Source of the DNA: Lepidurus packardi
Lineage: Eukaryota; Arthropoda; Branchiopoda; Notostraca; Triopsidae
Direction: 5' to 3'
Assembly: GCA_023053545.1 (NCBI GenBank)
Contig: JAKZAN010000007.1
Span: 2,356,001-2,420,000, forward strand
DNA length: 64,000 bases
Each line of letters starts with the position of its first letter. Position 1 is the first letter of the stretch. Shown here piece by piece: positions 31,231-42,768 of the stretch. Position numbers and translations under genes: made by a program. The notes under the pieces were generated by a model. The model was not told where the DNA came from. It did not search any database and saw only the letters and a list, made by a program, of their open reading frames with translations.

Positions 31231-33326
31231 CTAATCATTCCCACTTCGGCGGTCATGACCGTTACCAAACTTCCGAAAATACCGGTCATATTTTTGTTCT
31301 GCTTCATAACTTGAATGGTAACCGTTGGAATTAAATTTCCGGTCTGCGTTGCCTCTGGAATAGTGATTGCTATTGTTGTAGGCATTCCTTGATTTGGCGT
31401 AGGAAGAATAATTTCCTTGATTTGGACCGTCCCAGAGTTCTTGGTCCGTGTCATCCAAGCCATGGTGGTCTGGTAGTGCGTCAAGTCTGCCGGGTTTCGA
31501 GGTATGGTAGTCTGAGCTAGGGTGACTAGTTTTTGATCGTGATCTTGACCTCGAACAAGGTTTGGTGTTTCGCCAAAATCGGGGAGAGCAATTACGCGGA
31601 GGGCTTTCTTCTGATAAAGAGAGTTCAGAATCGGACAACACCGGGGCCGGAAGCTCTTTGTGGACTTGAGCCAATACGGATTTTAGTTTGGTTGCTTGAC
31701 CTTCAATGGCGCTTCGTAAACGCTCGCGTTGCTCTTCCATTCGACTTTCTTCTAATTCTTTGTACTTCCGCATTAATTTGGACCTTAATTCTTTTTCTCG
31801 CCGTTCATTCTCAGCTTTCCTCGCAGCCTCCTTTTCCTACGAAAAACAATAAGAGTAATGGCAAGACTTTCGGGAATTTTCTGTTCTTCAAATTATTACC
31901 GCTTTTTTGCGTTCCTGTTCCGTCTTTTTCTTTTGTAAATGATCCAACTCTTTTAAGAGCTCTTCTTCCTTCTTCTGTGCAATCTCTTTCTGGCGCACCA
32001 CTTTGACATGTTCCAAAAGTTCGTCTAACAATCGAATACTCTCCAAATTCCGTTGGGTCAACAGAAGCTTCCTTTCTTCGAGAGCAACTTTCTTGCCCAT
32101 TTTAACACGCGCCATTTCCATTTTTTTCTGAACTTTCCTCTCACGCTTACGTTCCACCTTCTCTAGCCATTTCCGTTCTTTCAGACTCTCCTTCTCAGCT
32201 AGCAGGCGTTCTTGTTCTTTCCGTGCCGCCTCCATGCGACGCCTGACAAACGCATTAGACGAAAGTGGAAAGGAATCACGTTCTTACCTTTCGTCTTCTT
32301 TTTTTAACTCCTCTAGCTCGCGTCGCTTTCTCTCTTGCCTTTCCATTTCGCGTTCTTCTTCCATCAATTTATCACGTGCTACGATACGTTTCTTGATGCA
32401 AAGATCCGTCAAGTGTTTAGTCTTATCGAAATCAACCTAAGAAACATACAACTGTTAATATGAACAATCCACAAAAACGTACCTCTCTACCTTCATGGAT
32501 GCAGTCCAGGCTTTCGAGTTTTCTTTGTACAAGAGCTTCATGCCTTTCAATGCAGACATTGCCTTGACAAATCCAACGTACTCTTGGAATTGGATATAAG
32601 CTTCAAACAGGCCATCCTGCCCGAACGTGGCGGTTCGTAAGCCTGAAACACTGGGGTCCATCTTGTTTCTGTATGAGTCTGCTAACGGAATGTCCACGTG
32701 TCGCAATTCTCCATATTGCTCGAAAACTTTGCGCAATAAATATTCGCTAGGTGGGTCAGATGTAGGCTGTCTATCAGCAATGAACCAGCGACATGGCAAG
32801 TTGGCTAAATATACGGTATCTGGACGCTCTCCTGGTTTCATCTCGTTCATGTTTTTGGCATCGCGAAAAAAGGAATCCCAGTCATGTTTGGCAGGAAAAG
32901 TGGGTTTGGCTTCACAGGCGCGTATTTTCAGTGCTTCAGAAAAACCACTGAGCTTAATTTTTCGCTGGTCAAGGCGAGAGATAATATGCGAAAGGTTAAG
33001 TTTGCTTTCAATCTCCGCTTCAAAACGAATGAATTCTAAGGTACTTTTGGACACCTATAACAAAAATAATTGTTAACTGCTAACGTATACCTGATGTTTT
33101 TTTCAAAATATCATACTTTCAAGACAGTAAATTCATCTGGCTTTATCAAAGCTTTAAGTTTCTCCATAACTTCCCAGTTCGATATGCCTTTTCCTGCAAT
33201 TTTCGAAACAGGGAGCTGCACTGAAATGTGGAGCCTGGCTATGGGTTTCAAAAATAATCCTGCTGGCTTGTAGAGATTAATTACATCAGTCGTGTCACTG
33301 CATGGTTGAACGATGGAGGAACTCAT
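31231..33326 (-). CDS. AKAP17A-like splicing factor / A-kinase anchoring protein (XE7 family)
   Basis: Nuclear-speckle protein that in mammals regulates alternative splicing and anchors PKA. Five exons close in frame to 623 aa: 33326-33117, 33054-32491, 32436-32288, 32242-31900, 31836-31231. N-terminus matches human AKAP17A closely: LYKPAGLFLKPIARLHISVQ, GKGISNWEVMEKLKALIKP, VSKSTLEFIRFEAEIESK, KHDWDSFFRDAKNMNEMKPG, then an RRM-like fold (GERPDTVYLANLPCRWF ... VFEQYGELRHVDIPLAD ... SALKGMKLLYK). Residues about 255-450 form a long charged helix of Glu/Lys/Arg repeats including EERKLLLTQRNLESIRLLDE. The C-terminus is a short RS segment (SRSRSRSK) and a Tyr/Asn/Ser/Gly-rich tail; vertebrate homologues have a longer RS domain. 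The chosen ATG follows a TTTATAG acceptor, so the 5'UTR is probably spliced. Confidence 0.93.
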
Positions 33327-34324
33327 GTTTTTTACACCTATAAATGCATTAAAGAGAATAGATTCACAATTGCACAACGAAATACCGAGTATTTACGTTC
33401 TAAGAGCACGAATGGTTCAAAACAAACGGGAACTGGAATCGCAGGGGATGCTTACCCCTGCGGGTTTGAGCCCGGCGGAAAACCCGCAACATGCGGATCT
33501 TCGTACGCGAGGCCCATGCACGCTAACGACCATGAGCGACCCAAGCCGTAGGATTGAGGATACCTAGAAATACAATCACCGCTGCAGACCTCGGGGTCCA
33601 CAACTTGGGGATGCAGTTCCTCTAAAGAAATTTATAACGTATTAATTCCCATGGGGCTGTGAATTAGACGTAGGCATGAGCATATTAAATGCGACCCAAT
33701 CCAAAGTTTTTACTAGAGCACTGTGTACGCACCGAGTACGCACTGTGTACGCACCGAGTACGCACTGTGTACGCACTGTGTGAGCACCGAGTACGCGGCA
33801 TACTTTGACCCAATGGCTTTCCCCCGATGGCGTTTCCTTTTTTATTTACTTTGTAGGTTTTCAAATATCTTTACGGGCTCAAAATTTTACATTTCGTCTA
33901 TAGTCTTAATATAATAGGGACTAAAAATCCGGGGATGGTTCCCCTGGGATCCCCATTTCAGCGTGTTTTGACCCATTCGTTCCAAGAACCGGTGTTGGTT
34001 CGAGAACTTTGCTGAAACCCAGCCGAGTTGGCAAAAGGTACCGCTAGCTGCGTACAAGCTTTGTTTAAATAATGAAATATTCGCAGTAAAACAAATGCAT
34101 CTAGCCTTTTAAAGTAAGTAGTTACAAAGTTTATCTAATCGGGAGATCAATCGTGAACAAGTTAACTTTGCTGCGTTGTTTTTGTTCAAGACGATAGCTT
34201 GCTCGAGCGCAGTTCATAGGCCAAGTCAAGATTCGTCCATTAACCCAGGAACAAGCAACAACACAATTTGCATTTGCATAGTCCATAGAGCATTGCGGTT
34301 ACGTGCGTTTATTTGTGATTGTGA
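33327..34324. other. Divergent AKAP17A-like / GALK2 interval
   Basis: 1.0 kb between two start codons on opposite strands. A GC-rich block at 33430-33560, with the inverted words CCCCTGCGGG / CCCGC, stands out from AT-rich surroundings. It resembles no tRNA or SINE I can name. The 11-bp minisatellite listed separately lies to its right. No coding exon is supported. Confidence 0.5.
33718..33794. repeat. 11-bp minisatellite with two alternating variants
   Basis: Seven 11-bp units from 33718: gcactgtgtac and gcaccgagtac alternate at first (five units), then gcactgtgtga and a final gcaccgagtac. The alternation suggests growth by 22-bp steps. Confidence 0.9.
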
Positions 34325-36177
34325 ATGGCTTCTACTGACTATGTGCCATGTCTTTCCGTCAAGGATGCTTCTTCGTCTCGTTTGGATCACTTGGAGACCG
34401 CTTTTCTAAACAAGTATGGGGAGAAACCTACCTATATTGCTCGAGTCCCCGGAAGGTACAGCATAAATTGTTTCTACTAGTGTTATATATCATATAATTG
34501 AGAGAAAATGTATTGTCTTTACTTCTATTAGGGTGAATCTTATTGGAGAACACATTGATTATTGTGGTTACGCTGTATTCCCAATGGCAATCGAACAAGA
34601 TATACTAGTGGCATTCAAGCCAGCCGAAGACAGCACGATAGCAATTTCAAATGTGAACAAAACCCATGCTGATTTCTCTTGTGATGCTGGCGCCATCAGG
34701 TAACTCATTCCTTCCAATTTTTATTCATGGCATTCTTCTGTTAAGAATTTTGTCTCTAGTATTCGCAAAGGGAAACCACTGTGGTACAACTATTTCTTGT
34801 GTGGAGTACAAGGTATAGTAGAGCAGGTAAACTTGCAGCGAAAACTTTTGTTGGGCATGAAAGCCCTAGTTTCGGGCTCAGTACCGCCAAGTGCCGGCTT
34901 ATCGTCTTCAAGTGCGTTGGTTTGCGCTGCCGCTCTAACAATGGCTGAAATCAATCATGTAAAGTATGTGTAAAATTTATGGATCGGAAGATAACCTGTT
35001 TCTTAGATTCGTTTGTCGAAAACGGACATGGCCAACTTATGTGCCAAATCCGAGAGATATATAGGCACAGAAGGCGGTGGAATGGACCAGGCTATAGCGT
35101 TTTTAGCGAACGAAGGTAGCTTGAGACGTTTGTCGCTAGTATCTTGATTTATACAGTACTTTAGGTGAGGCCAAATTAATTGAGTTCAATCCCCTTCAAG
35201 CTCACAATATACCCTTACCCGCTGGAGCTGCATTTGTTGTTGCTAATTCTCTGGCGGACGCCAATAAGGCGGCCTCCTCGGATTTTAATTGTCGTGTAAT
35301 GGAATGTCGTCTTGCCACTCAAGTGGGTTACTTCTTAATTCTTCATAACTTTTTGGCAGCTTTGAAATTGAATTCTTGAAATTAGCTTCTCGCCAAACTG
35401 AATGGGTTAGATGTAGAATCCATAAGGAAATTAGGTGACCTGCAAAAATTACTAGGCAAGTCTCTACCGGAGATGGCCCAGATGGTTCGAGAAAAATTGC
35501 ATCTCGAGCCGTACACCAAAGTTGAAGTAATCAGTATAGTTAATCTTATACTGATAGCGAGGTTCTAAACTTAATGTTATAGCTTAGCAGTTTGTTAAAT
35601 ATTACTGAGCAAGCCTTAGATGACAATATTCTGAGTGAGAATACTCGCAGTATCCAATCATTCCGCCTTCATCAACGTGCTTTACATGTGTTTGAGGGTA
35701 AAACGCAATTAGTTACCAAATTCAATTAAAGCTTATTTGTTTTTTTGGTAAAACAGAGGCCCATCGGGTTTGGCAATTCCGTGATCTTTGTCTTTCACAA
35801 AGTACAACTACGTTAGAAGAATTAGGCCGCTTGATGTTCGATTCGCATGCAAGTTGCCGCGATCTCTATGAATGCAGCCATCCTCTACTTGATCAGTTAG
35901 TCGACTTATCGAAGGGCAGAGCCCTTGGCGCTCGTCTAACTGGTGCTGGGTAAGGAAGTGTTGCATAATGGAAAGGTTGTCATTCAACAGCAATTTCGGT
36001 TTATTTAGGTGGGGCGGATGTATGGTAGCTCTCGTTGAACAAGACAAAGTTGCAAATTACATCGAGTACCTCAAAGAACAATATTACGCCTCACTGCCGG
36101 CTGCTCAAGGACGCGATTTGAGTATCGTGGTGTTTCCAACCCGCCCAGGAGCTGGAGCTGTTTTGTATACGTTGTAA
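34325..36177 (+). CDS. GALK2: GALK2 (N-acetylgalactosamine kinase / galactokinase 2)
   Basis: Cytosolic GHMP kinase that phosphorylates N-acetylgalactosamine (and galactose weakly) at C1 to feed sugar-nucleotide salvage. Nine exons close in frame to 460 aa (human GALK2 is 458): 34325-34455, 34532-34699, 34760-34958, 35007-35115, 35165-35322, 35386-35526, 35583-35697, 35757-35949, 36009-36177. Motifs: galactokinase signature [27 protein letters not shown]-binding loop [20 protein letters not shown]; catalytic region [17 protein letters not shown]-terminal glycine motif [14 protein letters not shown]. Length and SRDLYECS-type region ([18 protein letters not shown]) match GALK2 rather than GALK1. 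The first ATG in the exon is used. Confidence 0.95.
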
Positions 36178-37189
36178 AACTACACGCTGAACGTGCTCAC
36201 CATTCAGATTTTTATTCCAGTTTCATTAATAAGCACATGCCAGTTGAGTTTTAAGTTACACTTTTCAAGGCCAGTTTTGTTAAAGTGCTCAATTTACATA
36301 TGTTGAGAAAATTAGGTTTTAATATGCTGTGGTAATATTTGTATTTTTAACTAACTCGTTTTTCACGGGCTTTGGTGCAATGTGTATAGCAAATCTGCAA
36401 TACAATCAAATGGGGAATATTTTAAATTTATTTATAAAATACTTACATGTTTCTTACATTTTAAAGCTGAGCTTTCTATATTGCTTTTTCTATGTTTTGA
36501 CCAGTCCTGGCACTTCAAGGTTTCTCTTTTACGCTTATTTAGGCTATTCAATAAGGATATCATTTCTAAATTCCCAGCTGAAAATGCCGTCACATTACTA
36601 GCAAGCAAAGTTTAATTGAGTAGGAAGAGTATTGTATTGAGAATTGAGAAGAGTATTGAGAATTGAGTAGCAAGCAAAGTTTAATTGAGCCCCAAATGAG
36701 CGTAGTATGTGTCCTCGAAAGGCCAACATCGCTAGAAATAACAAGAAAACAATGCCACTGACCAGTTCGAAACTGCCATGTCGCGATTGATACTCGACCA
36801 GTATTGTACTGTGCTATACCATACTTTAGTACGCGATGTGTCGTTCTACGTGTAAAAGTACTATTTCCGATTTTCCTTGTTGACAAAGGTCAGAAGTTAA
36901 TTATCAAGTTGCTTTTCTTGGTATTCGGTTTGGTATGCGAGGTCAGGTCGTTGGACGTGACCTGTTGCCCTAGAGCGATATCTTATAACGGACACCTGAA
37001 GGGAACGAAACAAATACGATGCTTTTTAGTTTTTTCTCTCAAATTCTACAAGCCACACAAACCTTCACTTGCAAGTTCGCCCACAGTTTAGTTGCACAGG
37101 TTTTGAAAGCTTGTTGAAGTGCTACTTGGTTAGTGTTCTCTACATAAGTTTCTTTTATATACACATCGGACGAAAATAGAAAACCAAGA
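36178..37189. other. Intergenic between GALK2 and SLC6 gene
   Basis: 1.0 kb of AT-rich DNA between two plus-strand genes, containing the GALK2 3'UTR and the SLC6 promoter. A small tandem duplication (36599-36689) is listed separately. Nothing else was recognised. Confidence 0.5.
36599..36689. repeat. Local duplication with 22-bp direct repeats
   Basis: A 22-bp word, tagcaagcaaagtttaat plus tgag, occurs at 36599-36620 and 36668-36689. Between them two to three copies of an agtattgagaattgag word are packed in tandem. Confidence 0.85.
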
Positions 37190-40100
37190 ATGACAGTGTG
37201 GGATCCAAAGTTCATTCCGGAGGTCTTATTGCCAAGAGTTCGATTATCTGCTACCGCATCACGATTGTCTAGTCCGACAGAAAATTCGTCTGCTTTGACG
37301 CTCGTGGTAAGACCCTTTCCCACAGAAATTACATCGATTCGAGCCTTACCTAAGCCTGGTGCACGTAAGACTAATATGCCAAGAAAAGGAACCCTGGATG
37401 TACACCCTGATCTACCTGAATCAAAGCGAAAGGAGTTCGACATCTCCAGTTCTGGGTGCTCGCATACAAATGATGACAACTCCAGCGGGTACTACGAATA
37501 TTTACAAGTGAGATTCAAGCCAGTTCTCAACAGATTGTCATAATCAGGGGAGATTTTGTAGGTAAACCCAATAAAAGGTGGCTCATTGCACAAGTTTGTG
37601 TGGGAACTGGATTTCCTTGCCACAAGTCTAAGCTTTATGCTGGGTAAAAATTGGAAATTTCATTTATACAGAATGCTTTATTTATCTGAGGGTAATGTAA
37701 TTTCAGGAATCCAGGATTTGGTGGTCATGCCATTACGATGCGCTCAGTTTGGAGGAATTGCGTATCTAATAGCTCGTTTCATTGCATTTACCATGGTTGG
37801 GATACCCTGTCTGCTTTTCGAGCAATTTGTGGGTCATTTTACGTTAATGGGACCCTTTCAGGCGTTTGGACGTCTTTTACCTTTATGTGCAGGTGACAAA
37901 TGAAGCGAATACCCAAACGAGATTCGCATTTTTGTTAATTATTCACGTTTCTTGTAGGAGTTGGACTCGCTATGGTCTTGTTTACAACTGTACTTGCATT
38001 GACAGACGCTGCTTATGTAATTTGGTCCATGAGTTACTTGGCTTCGTTATTGACGATTCCGAATGCTGTTTTAAATTCAGCTCAGCAAGCTACCCTTAAT
38101 GGTACAAATTTAGGCGATTATTTAGCGTTTCACGTAGAAAATTACCCGAACTTACTTGTGGTATTTTACTTCTTTCCGATAGGTTCGGGGGCAAACTTCT
38201 TTCGAGATCATGTTCTTAATGCGTCTTCAGCTGCAAACGAGTTGGGGGATTTACAGTGTTGGCCAGTAGTTGGTCTTGGTATTGCTTGGATAACGGCCTT
38301 TCTTGTCGCCGTGATCGGCCTCTCCTTTATAGCCAGAGTAAATGAGTCTTTCTCAAAGTGTTCTTGTTGTTTGCTGTTTTATTTGATTGTCTTTCGCTTG
38401 TAGGTGTGTTATGTGACAAGTTTAGGGCCATTCGTCTTGTTATGGACGCTCATGTGCTATACGATATGGCGGAATGCTGCTGGAGCAGGAAATGGCGTGC
38501 AACAATTGTTGCAAGCGGAATGGATACAACTGCTACACTTCCAAACATGGACTACCGCATTTACAGATGTAATTACATCAATGCGATTTGGCTTCGGGAT
38601 ATTGCTGTTGCTTTCTAGTTTAAATAGGAAACCGAATAAGCTGCTAAGGTATACGTCAAATCTCTGAAAAGGCTATGGTTCTAAGCGGAGATTCCTTTAT
38701 TTTATCTCTGTCCCAGGAGTACATTAATTGTGGGCATTCTTCAATTTACTTTCGGACTACTCTGTGTCCTTGTTGTAGCGTGCCTTCTTGGAAGCTGGCT
38801 ACCAACTTTGGAAGATGCGCCAACCATAAAAGAATTTTTGACCCATGCGTCTGAAACTAACCTCCTTTTTCACGCTATATCTTTACCCCTCATGTCGAAA
38901 ATAGAATACTTGCCATGGTTTGCGGTTCTTTTAATTACAGTTCTTTTATTAAGTATGTATATAGTATACTCAAATAGTCGTAAATAAGGAGCTTTTCTTT
39001 TCGACTTTTTTTTTGCAGGTATGGATACGCTTGTTCTGACGTTGGAAACAATTGCGACATCATTAGGAGCTAGACGATGGCGACCGGTTGTTTTAATTGC
39101 GAGCTCGGCTCTTCTATTTCTTGCAAGCCTACCTTTGGCGACTCAAGTACATGACAAAATTGAACGATGTTTCATTGTATCTTTTTGTTTTGAACTTGTC
39201 CATACTTAGGGGGGAGTTCATGTCCTGCAACTTCTAAATGGTCCCGTTCTGGAGTGGCCCCAGTATTATCTGACCACGGGTGTTTTACTTGCTTGCTTCG
39301 CTGGTTTAGGAGTTAGGAGAAGTATCGAATCGATTGCGCGAACGCTTACAGATTCTCCTGGCTTAATTCTGCAAGGATACTTGGTAGTCCTATATACTTT
39401 CGTGATCCCTATTTCGCTTACAGTAATACTCTTTCTTTTCCTCCTTACAGATAAACTATTAACTCTTTTCTTAATTAGATCTGTCTGGTATACAATATTG
39501 TTAGCTACGCATCTGTAGTCGAAAAATACCACGTGTGGTGGTCTTCTGCGCTCGTCGGCAGTATAGCAAGTCTCCCATTGTGCATCATAGTCACTGCGCC
39601 TTTGGGTATTGTTTTATGCTGCAATGCTGGCCTCCCTTGGGCTAAGGTGAGCAAATAATTTCCATTGACAAACATGGATTTCTTAGCCGTAAAAACCGAA
39701 AATTAACTTCTGCCCATTCCAATTCCGTGTTGGATTGTGTAGCCATTCAAATGTAATTCGACGCAATATTCGCAGGTGGCGCAACCGTGCAAGACAATTC
39801 AATATTTGTTTACGGAACATAATTTTTAGACAGCGTTATGTTACCAATCTCTTAAAAGCTTTAAAACGTAAAGACTCTAAGGAGAAAGCTTATGTATACA
39901 GTGAATTTTTAACCCTGTCTGATGCTTTGTAATTTGTGGTGATTTTCCAGAGACTGAGGGGACTTTTTAAAAATTCAAAATCGCAGCCTACCGAATTTTA
40001 CAATTCTGGCCGAGAGGAACAGCAAGGACAAGCACTGACAATGGCGCTGTCTAGTTCCGATTTATGCTGCTCTCGTTTACCATATCTGCATGACGATGTC

Positions 40101-40217
40101 GACTTGGAATTACCTGAACGCGCCTACATTGAAAATCCCGATCGGTTAGCGTCATCGTCTGACTGCCCACGAACCTTGTATGCCTTCACCAACCAAACCC
40201 TGCCCCTTGAGGATTGA
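37190..40217 (+). CDS. Divergent SLC6-family (neurotransmitter:sodium symporter-like) transporter
   Basis: Eleven exons close in frame to 751 aa: 37190-37507, 37562-37643, 37707-37892, 37958-38337, 38404-38648, 38717-38952, 39019-39146, 39210-39422, 39479-39646, 39743-39775 (33-nt microexon), 39951-40217. A 115-residue cytosolic Ser/Pro-rich N-terminus leads into an SLC6 core: ELDFLATSLSFMLG (TM1a), QFGGIAYLIARFIAFTMVGI (TM2), LFEQFVGHFTLMGPFQAFGR, TSMRFGFGILLLLSSLN (TM6) and SMDTLVLTLETIATSLG (TM8, like LxLDsxFxxxE). The TM1 hallmark GLGNVWRFPY is replaced by GIQDLVVMPL, so the sodium-site Asn is Asp and the gate Arg is Val. Known orphan insect members such as bedraggled are possible relatives, but I cannot assign it. 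Substrate unknown; it may not be a normal Na+ symporter. The 88-residue C-terminal exon is hydrophilic and acidic. Confidence 0.88.
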
Positions 40218-41338
40218 CTTGAATATTTGGGCGTTCTTCGGTAAGTGGCGATAAATCGTAAATGACGTCAGAGTTTCTGTGTATTTTCACTTGTAATTAA
40301 ACTTAAACAAAATACGTTGTCTACTGTCGGATATGTCAAAGTTGTTTTTTCTGCAACTGTCTCTCAGCAATTCTTGGCACTACAGGATTTGCGCGCATCT
40401 AATCAAACAGATCACGTGACAAGCGAGACGACGGAAGAATTACTTTAATGCGAGGGATGCAACAGGTTACCATTGTTATAGCAGAAAATTATGTATCACG
40501 TTGAATTGGTTTATTGAAATCTGCCTCGAGCAAGACAATACTCGAACTCTACAATGAAAGTTTTTAACGTCGTGTCGCAAAGCAAAAGTGGGATGTACAG
40601 ATCCGACTTACAATTTGGCTGGGAAATGTTTTGTCTCGATTTGCAAGTGTGGTTGCAAAGGTACTGTTTTATTGTTAGGCTACAGTAAAGTTTGTTGGGG
40701 GCTGTTTCGACAAGTTGGGTTTTCCCACAGTTATGGAGATAAACCCGCCGAGCTGTAAATCTGGGCCAACTTTTGTCTTTTCTCGTTGTGCTCGAGTTCC
40801 AAATGCAACTGCTCTAGTATATTTCGTGTTCTTTTCCCCTACCTTGCAATTTTAGTCAGCTCTGTGCAACTGGCATTGTTTTCATGATTTAGAGTGCCAC
40901 TTTAAACAAGTTAAATTGCAGAGCAAGAAAGCACCATTATTTTTTTATTTTTTTTTTTTTTTTTGCTCAGTTAACATATTCGCAAGAGGCTAAGTAATAC
41001 CTCCTACCAAGTGCTATCCCTTTTGAACACACAACAGATGAATTAGGTTATCTTTAATGGTTGGCGGAAGTGCTAAATGCCGTATATAGTTGTAAGGTTT
41101 TGGGGGGCAAATGCGCTTTTTTGTTTGCTTTTTTTGTTCCTAACCAGGCAAGCTTACAAAAGAACATACGGAGAAAAGATTGCGGTAGCTATAACCTTAT
41201 CTTCACCGCTCTATAAGGCACATGAGCTACATTGACATGGTATTTCCATGTAAAAGCAGCGTTCACGCTATTTAAAATACACAATAGCTTTTGTTTTCAC
41301 TCTCTTTCGTTTTCATAAAACTTTTACCAAAGGTAATT
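40218..41338. other. Convergent 3' interval, SLC6 / LRR gene
   Basis: 1.1 kb with poly-T tracts (for example about 40940-40965) and no exon that can be supported. It contains both 3'UTRs. Confidence 0.5.
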
Positions 41339-42768
41339 TTAAATGTGGAGTAGTGGAAGCATGAGGAGGAGCAAACTAGCGTGCCGGGAAGCAAACAAGA
41401 GAAGTTTTGAAGCACGGGAACCGATATTTTCTTTTTTGGGAACAGCTGTGCCTTGTTGATTAGACAACAGCAATCGAGGATTACTTGGTTCGGGACACAC
41501 ACCCCATAAATCCATATCCATCTCAGCAATAGCTCGTCCGTGGAACTCAAAGGGCGAGATGCAGAAATTGTGGCTCATAAAATCCTCCGTACTGCCGTTC
41601 TGACGGGCTAAAGAACTTTCGAGCAGCCAGTGCAAACGGCAGTCACAGGGGAAGTGATTGTTGGTGACGATCAGTTGATGTACTCCTTCGAGCACAATGC
41701 TATAACTGGGAGGTATTTCTAGAAAATGATTGCCCGTAATCCTCAAAGTGTGGACTTTATGAACAAAAGTGATCCGGAATTCTTCAATGGCATCGATTTT
41801 GTTATTAAGGATGCACAGTTCGCCCACGGAGCTTAGTCCCGAAAATGCCTCCGCTTTCAAAATACCCAAATCAGACTCTTGAATCGTTAGAACTTGGACG
41901 TTTCGCAAATTTCGAAATGTGTATGCTTTCAAAGCTTGCAGATCCATGTGGGCTAATTTGAGGTGACCAACCGAAGTGAGCCCATTGAAAGCGTCGGTTT
42001 CGATAGTTTTTAAGCCGGCCGGCAAGTAAAGAAGTTGCACTTCACTGAGCCCCGAGAAGGCAAAGGTTTCGATTTTGGCCATAGGGTTGTGAGTTAGCAA
42101 CAGCATTTGCAAAGCCGAAGTGCCAGCAAAGGCATAGGCTTCTATTTTGCATATTTGATTATGACTCAAGTAGATATGGGTGACGTTATGAAGCCCAGCA
42201 AAGGCAAATTGCGGGAGGCGCTCCAGGGGAGTATTTTGCAAGGAAAGTTCTTGGAGACGCGGCAAACCACGGAAGGCAAAAGGCTTCAGATTAGTAATGC
42301 TATTGCCGTCTAGATAGAGCTTGCGGAGTTGCTTCCAGTGAGCAAATGCGTCGCTTCGTAATTCCCGTAGATTATTCTTGGTCAGCGAGAGGTGTTCAAC
42401 CGTAATAGGTAAGCCAGCTGGAATCTCAGATAGCCCACCGCCGTTGCATAATACCTGCCGAATTACAAGTAGAAGATTTGCCAAAGTAACACCAAACACT
42501 CCAATCACGACATGTTTTTAAACGTAAACAATACTTGAAAGGTATTGAAATTGTTTAAATAAAAACAATGCCTGAAAGGTTTAAACATAAACAATACCTG
42601 AAACGGAGATAGACATATGCATTGGCGCGGGCATTCCGAATTGGCGTTGTTGTTGTTGTTGCTGCCGCTAGTGCCGGGGATGAAAGAAGCCTGAGCGAGG
42701 TTGTTACTTCTAGCCGAGCTGAAAACCATGCAGCAGCTGATCATCAGCCAAGCTGACAGTTTGAACAT
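41339..42768 (-). CDS. Secreted or membrane-anchored leucine-rich-repeat protein
   Basis: Two exons, 42768-42598 and 42454-41339, give 428 aa. Residues 1-20 are a signal peptide (MFKLSAWLMISCCMVFSSAR), then an Asn-rich spacer, then an LRRNT cap CPRQCICLSPFQVLC. About nine 24-residue LRRs follow (for example LRKLYLDGNSITNLKPFAFR, VTHIYLSHNQICKIEAYAFA). The LRRCT cap is FPCDCRLHWLLES ... HNFCISP ... LWGVC. The last 22 residues are hydrophobic (ASKLLLFASRHASLLLLMLP), with almost nothing after, like a GPI-anchor signal or a tail anchor. Such proteins act as cell-surface adhesion or guidance factors or receptor modulators; a specific orthologue was not recognised. Its single intron carries a duplicated splice donor (see 42517-42605). 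Confidence 0.88.
42517..42605 (-). repeat. 26-bp triplication covering the splice donor of the LRR gene
   Basis: Three copies of a 26-bp word (tttaaacataaacaatacct plus gaaagg on the plus strand) lie at 42580-42605, 42554-42579 and 42517-42542, the last after an 11-bp spacer. On the minus strand the first copy holds the real exon 1 donor (TTTCAG|GTATTG), the second reads TTTCAG|GCATTG, and the third reads TTTCAA|GTATTG, a usable second GT donor 63 nt downstream. Confidence 0.85.

Noticed and set aside
33430-33560. GC-rich block with GGGTTTGAGCCC, considered as a tRNA or tRNA-derived SINE
   Set aside because: No cloverleaf, no A box at the right distance and no poly-A or repeat tail.
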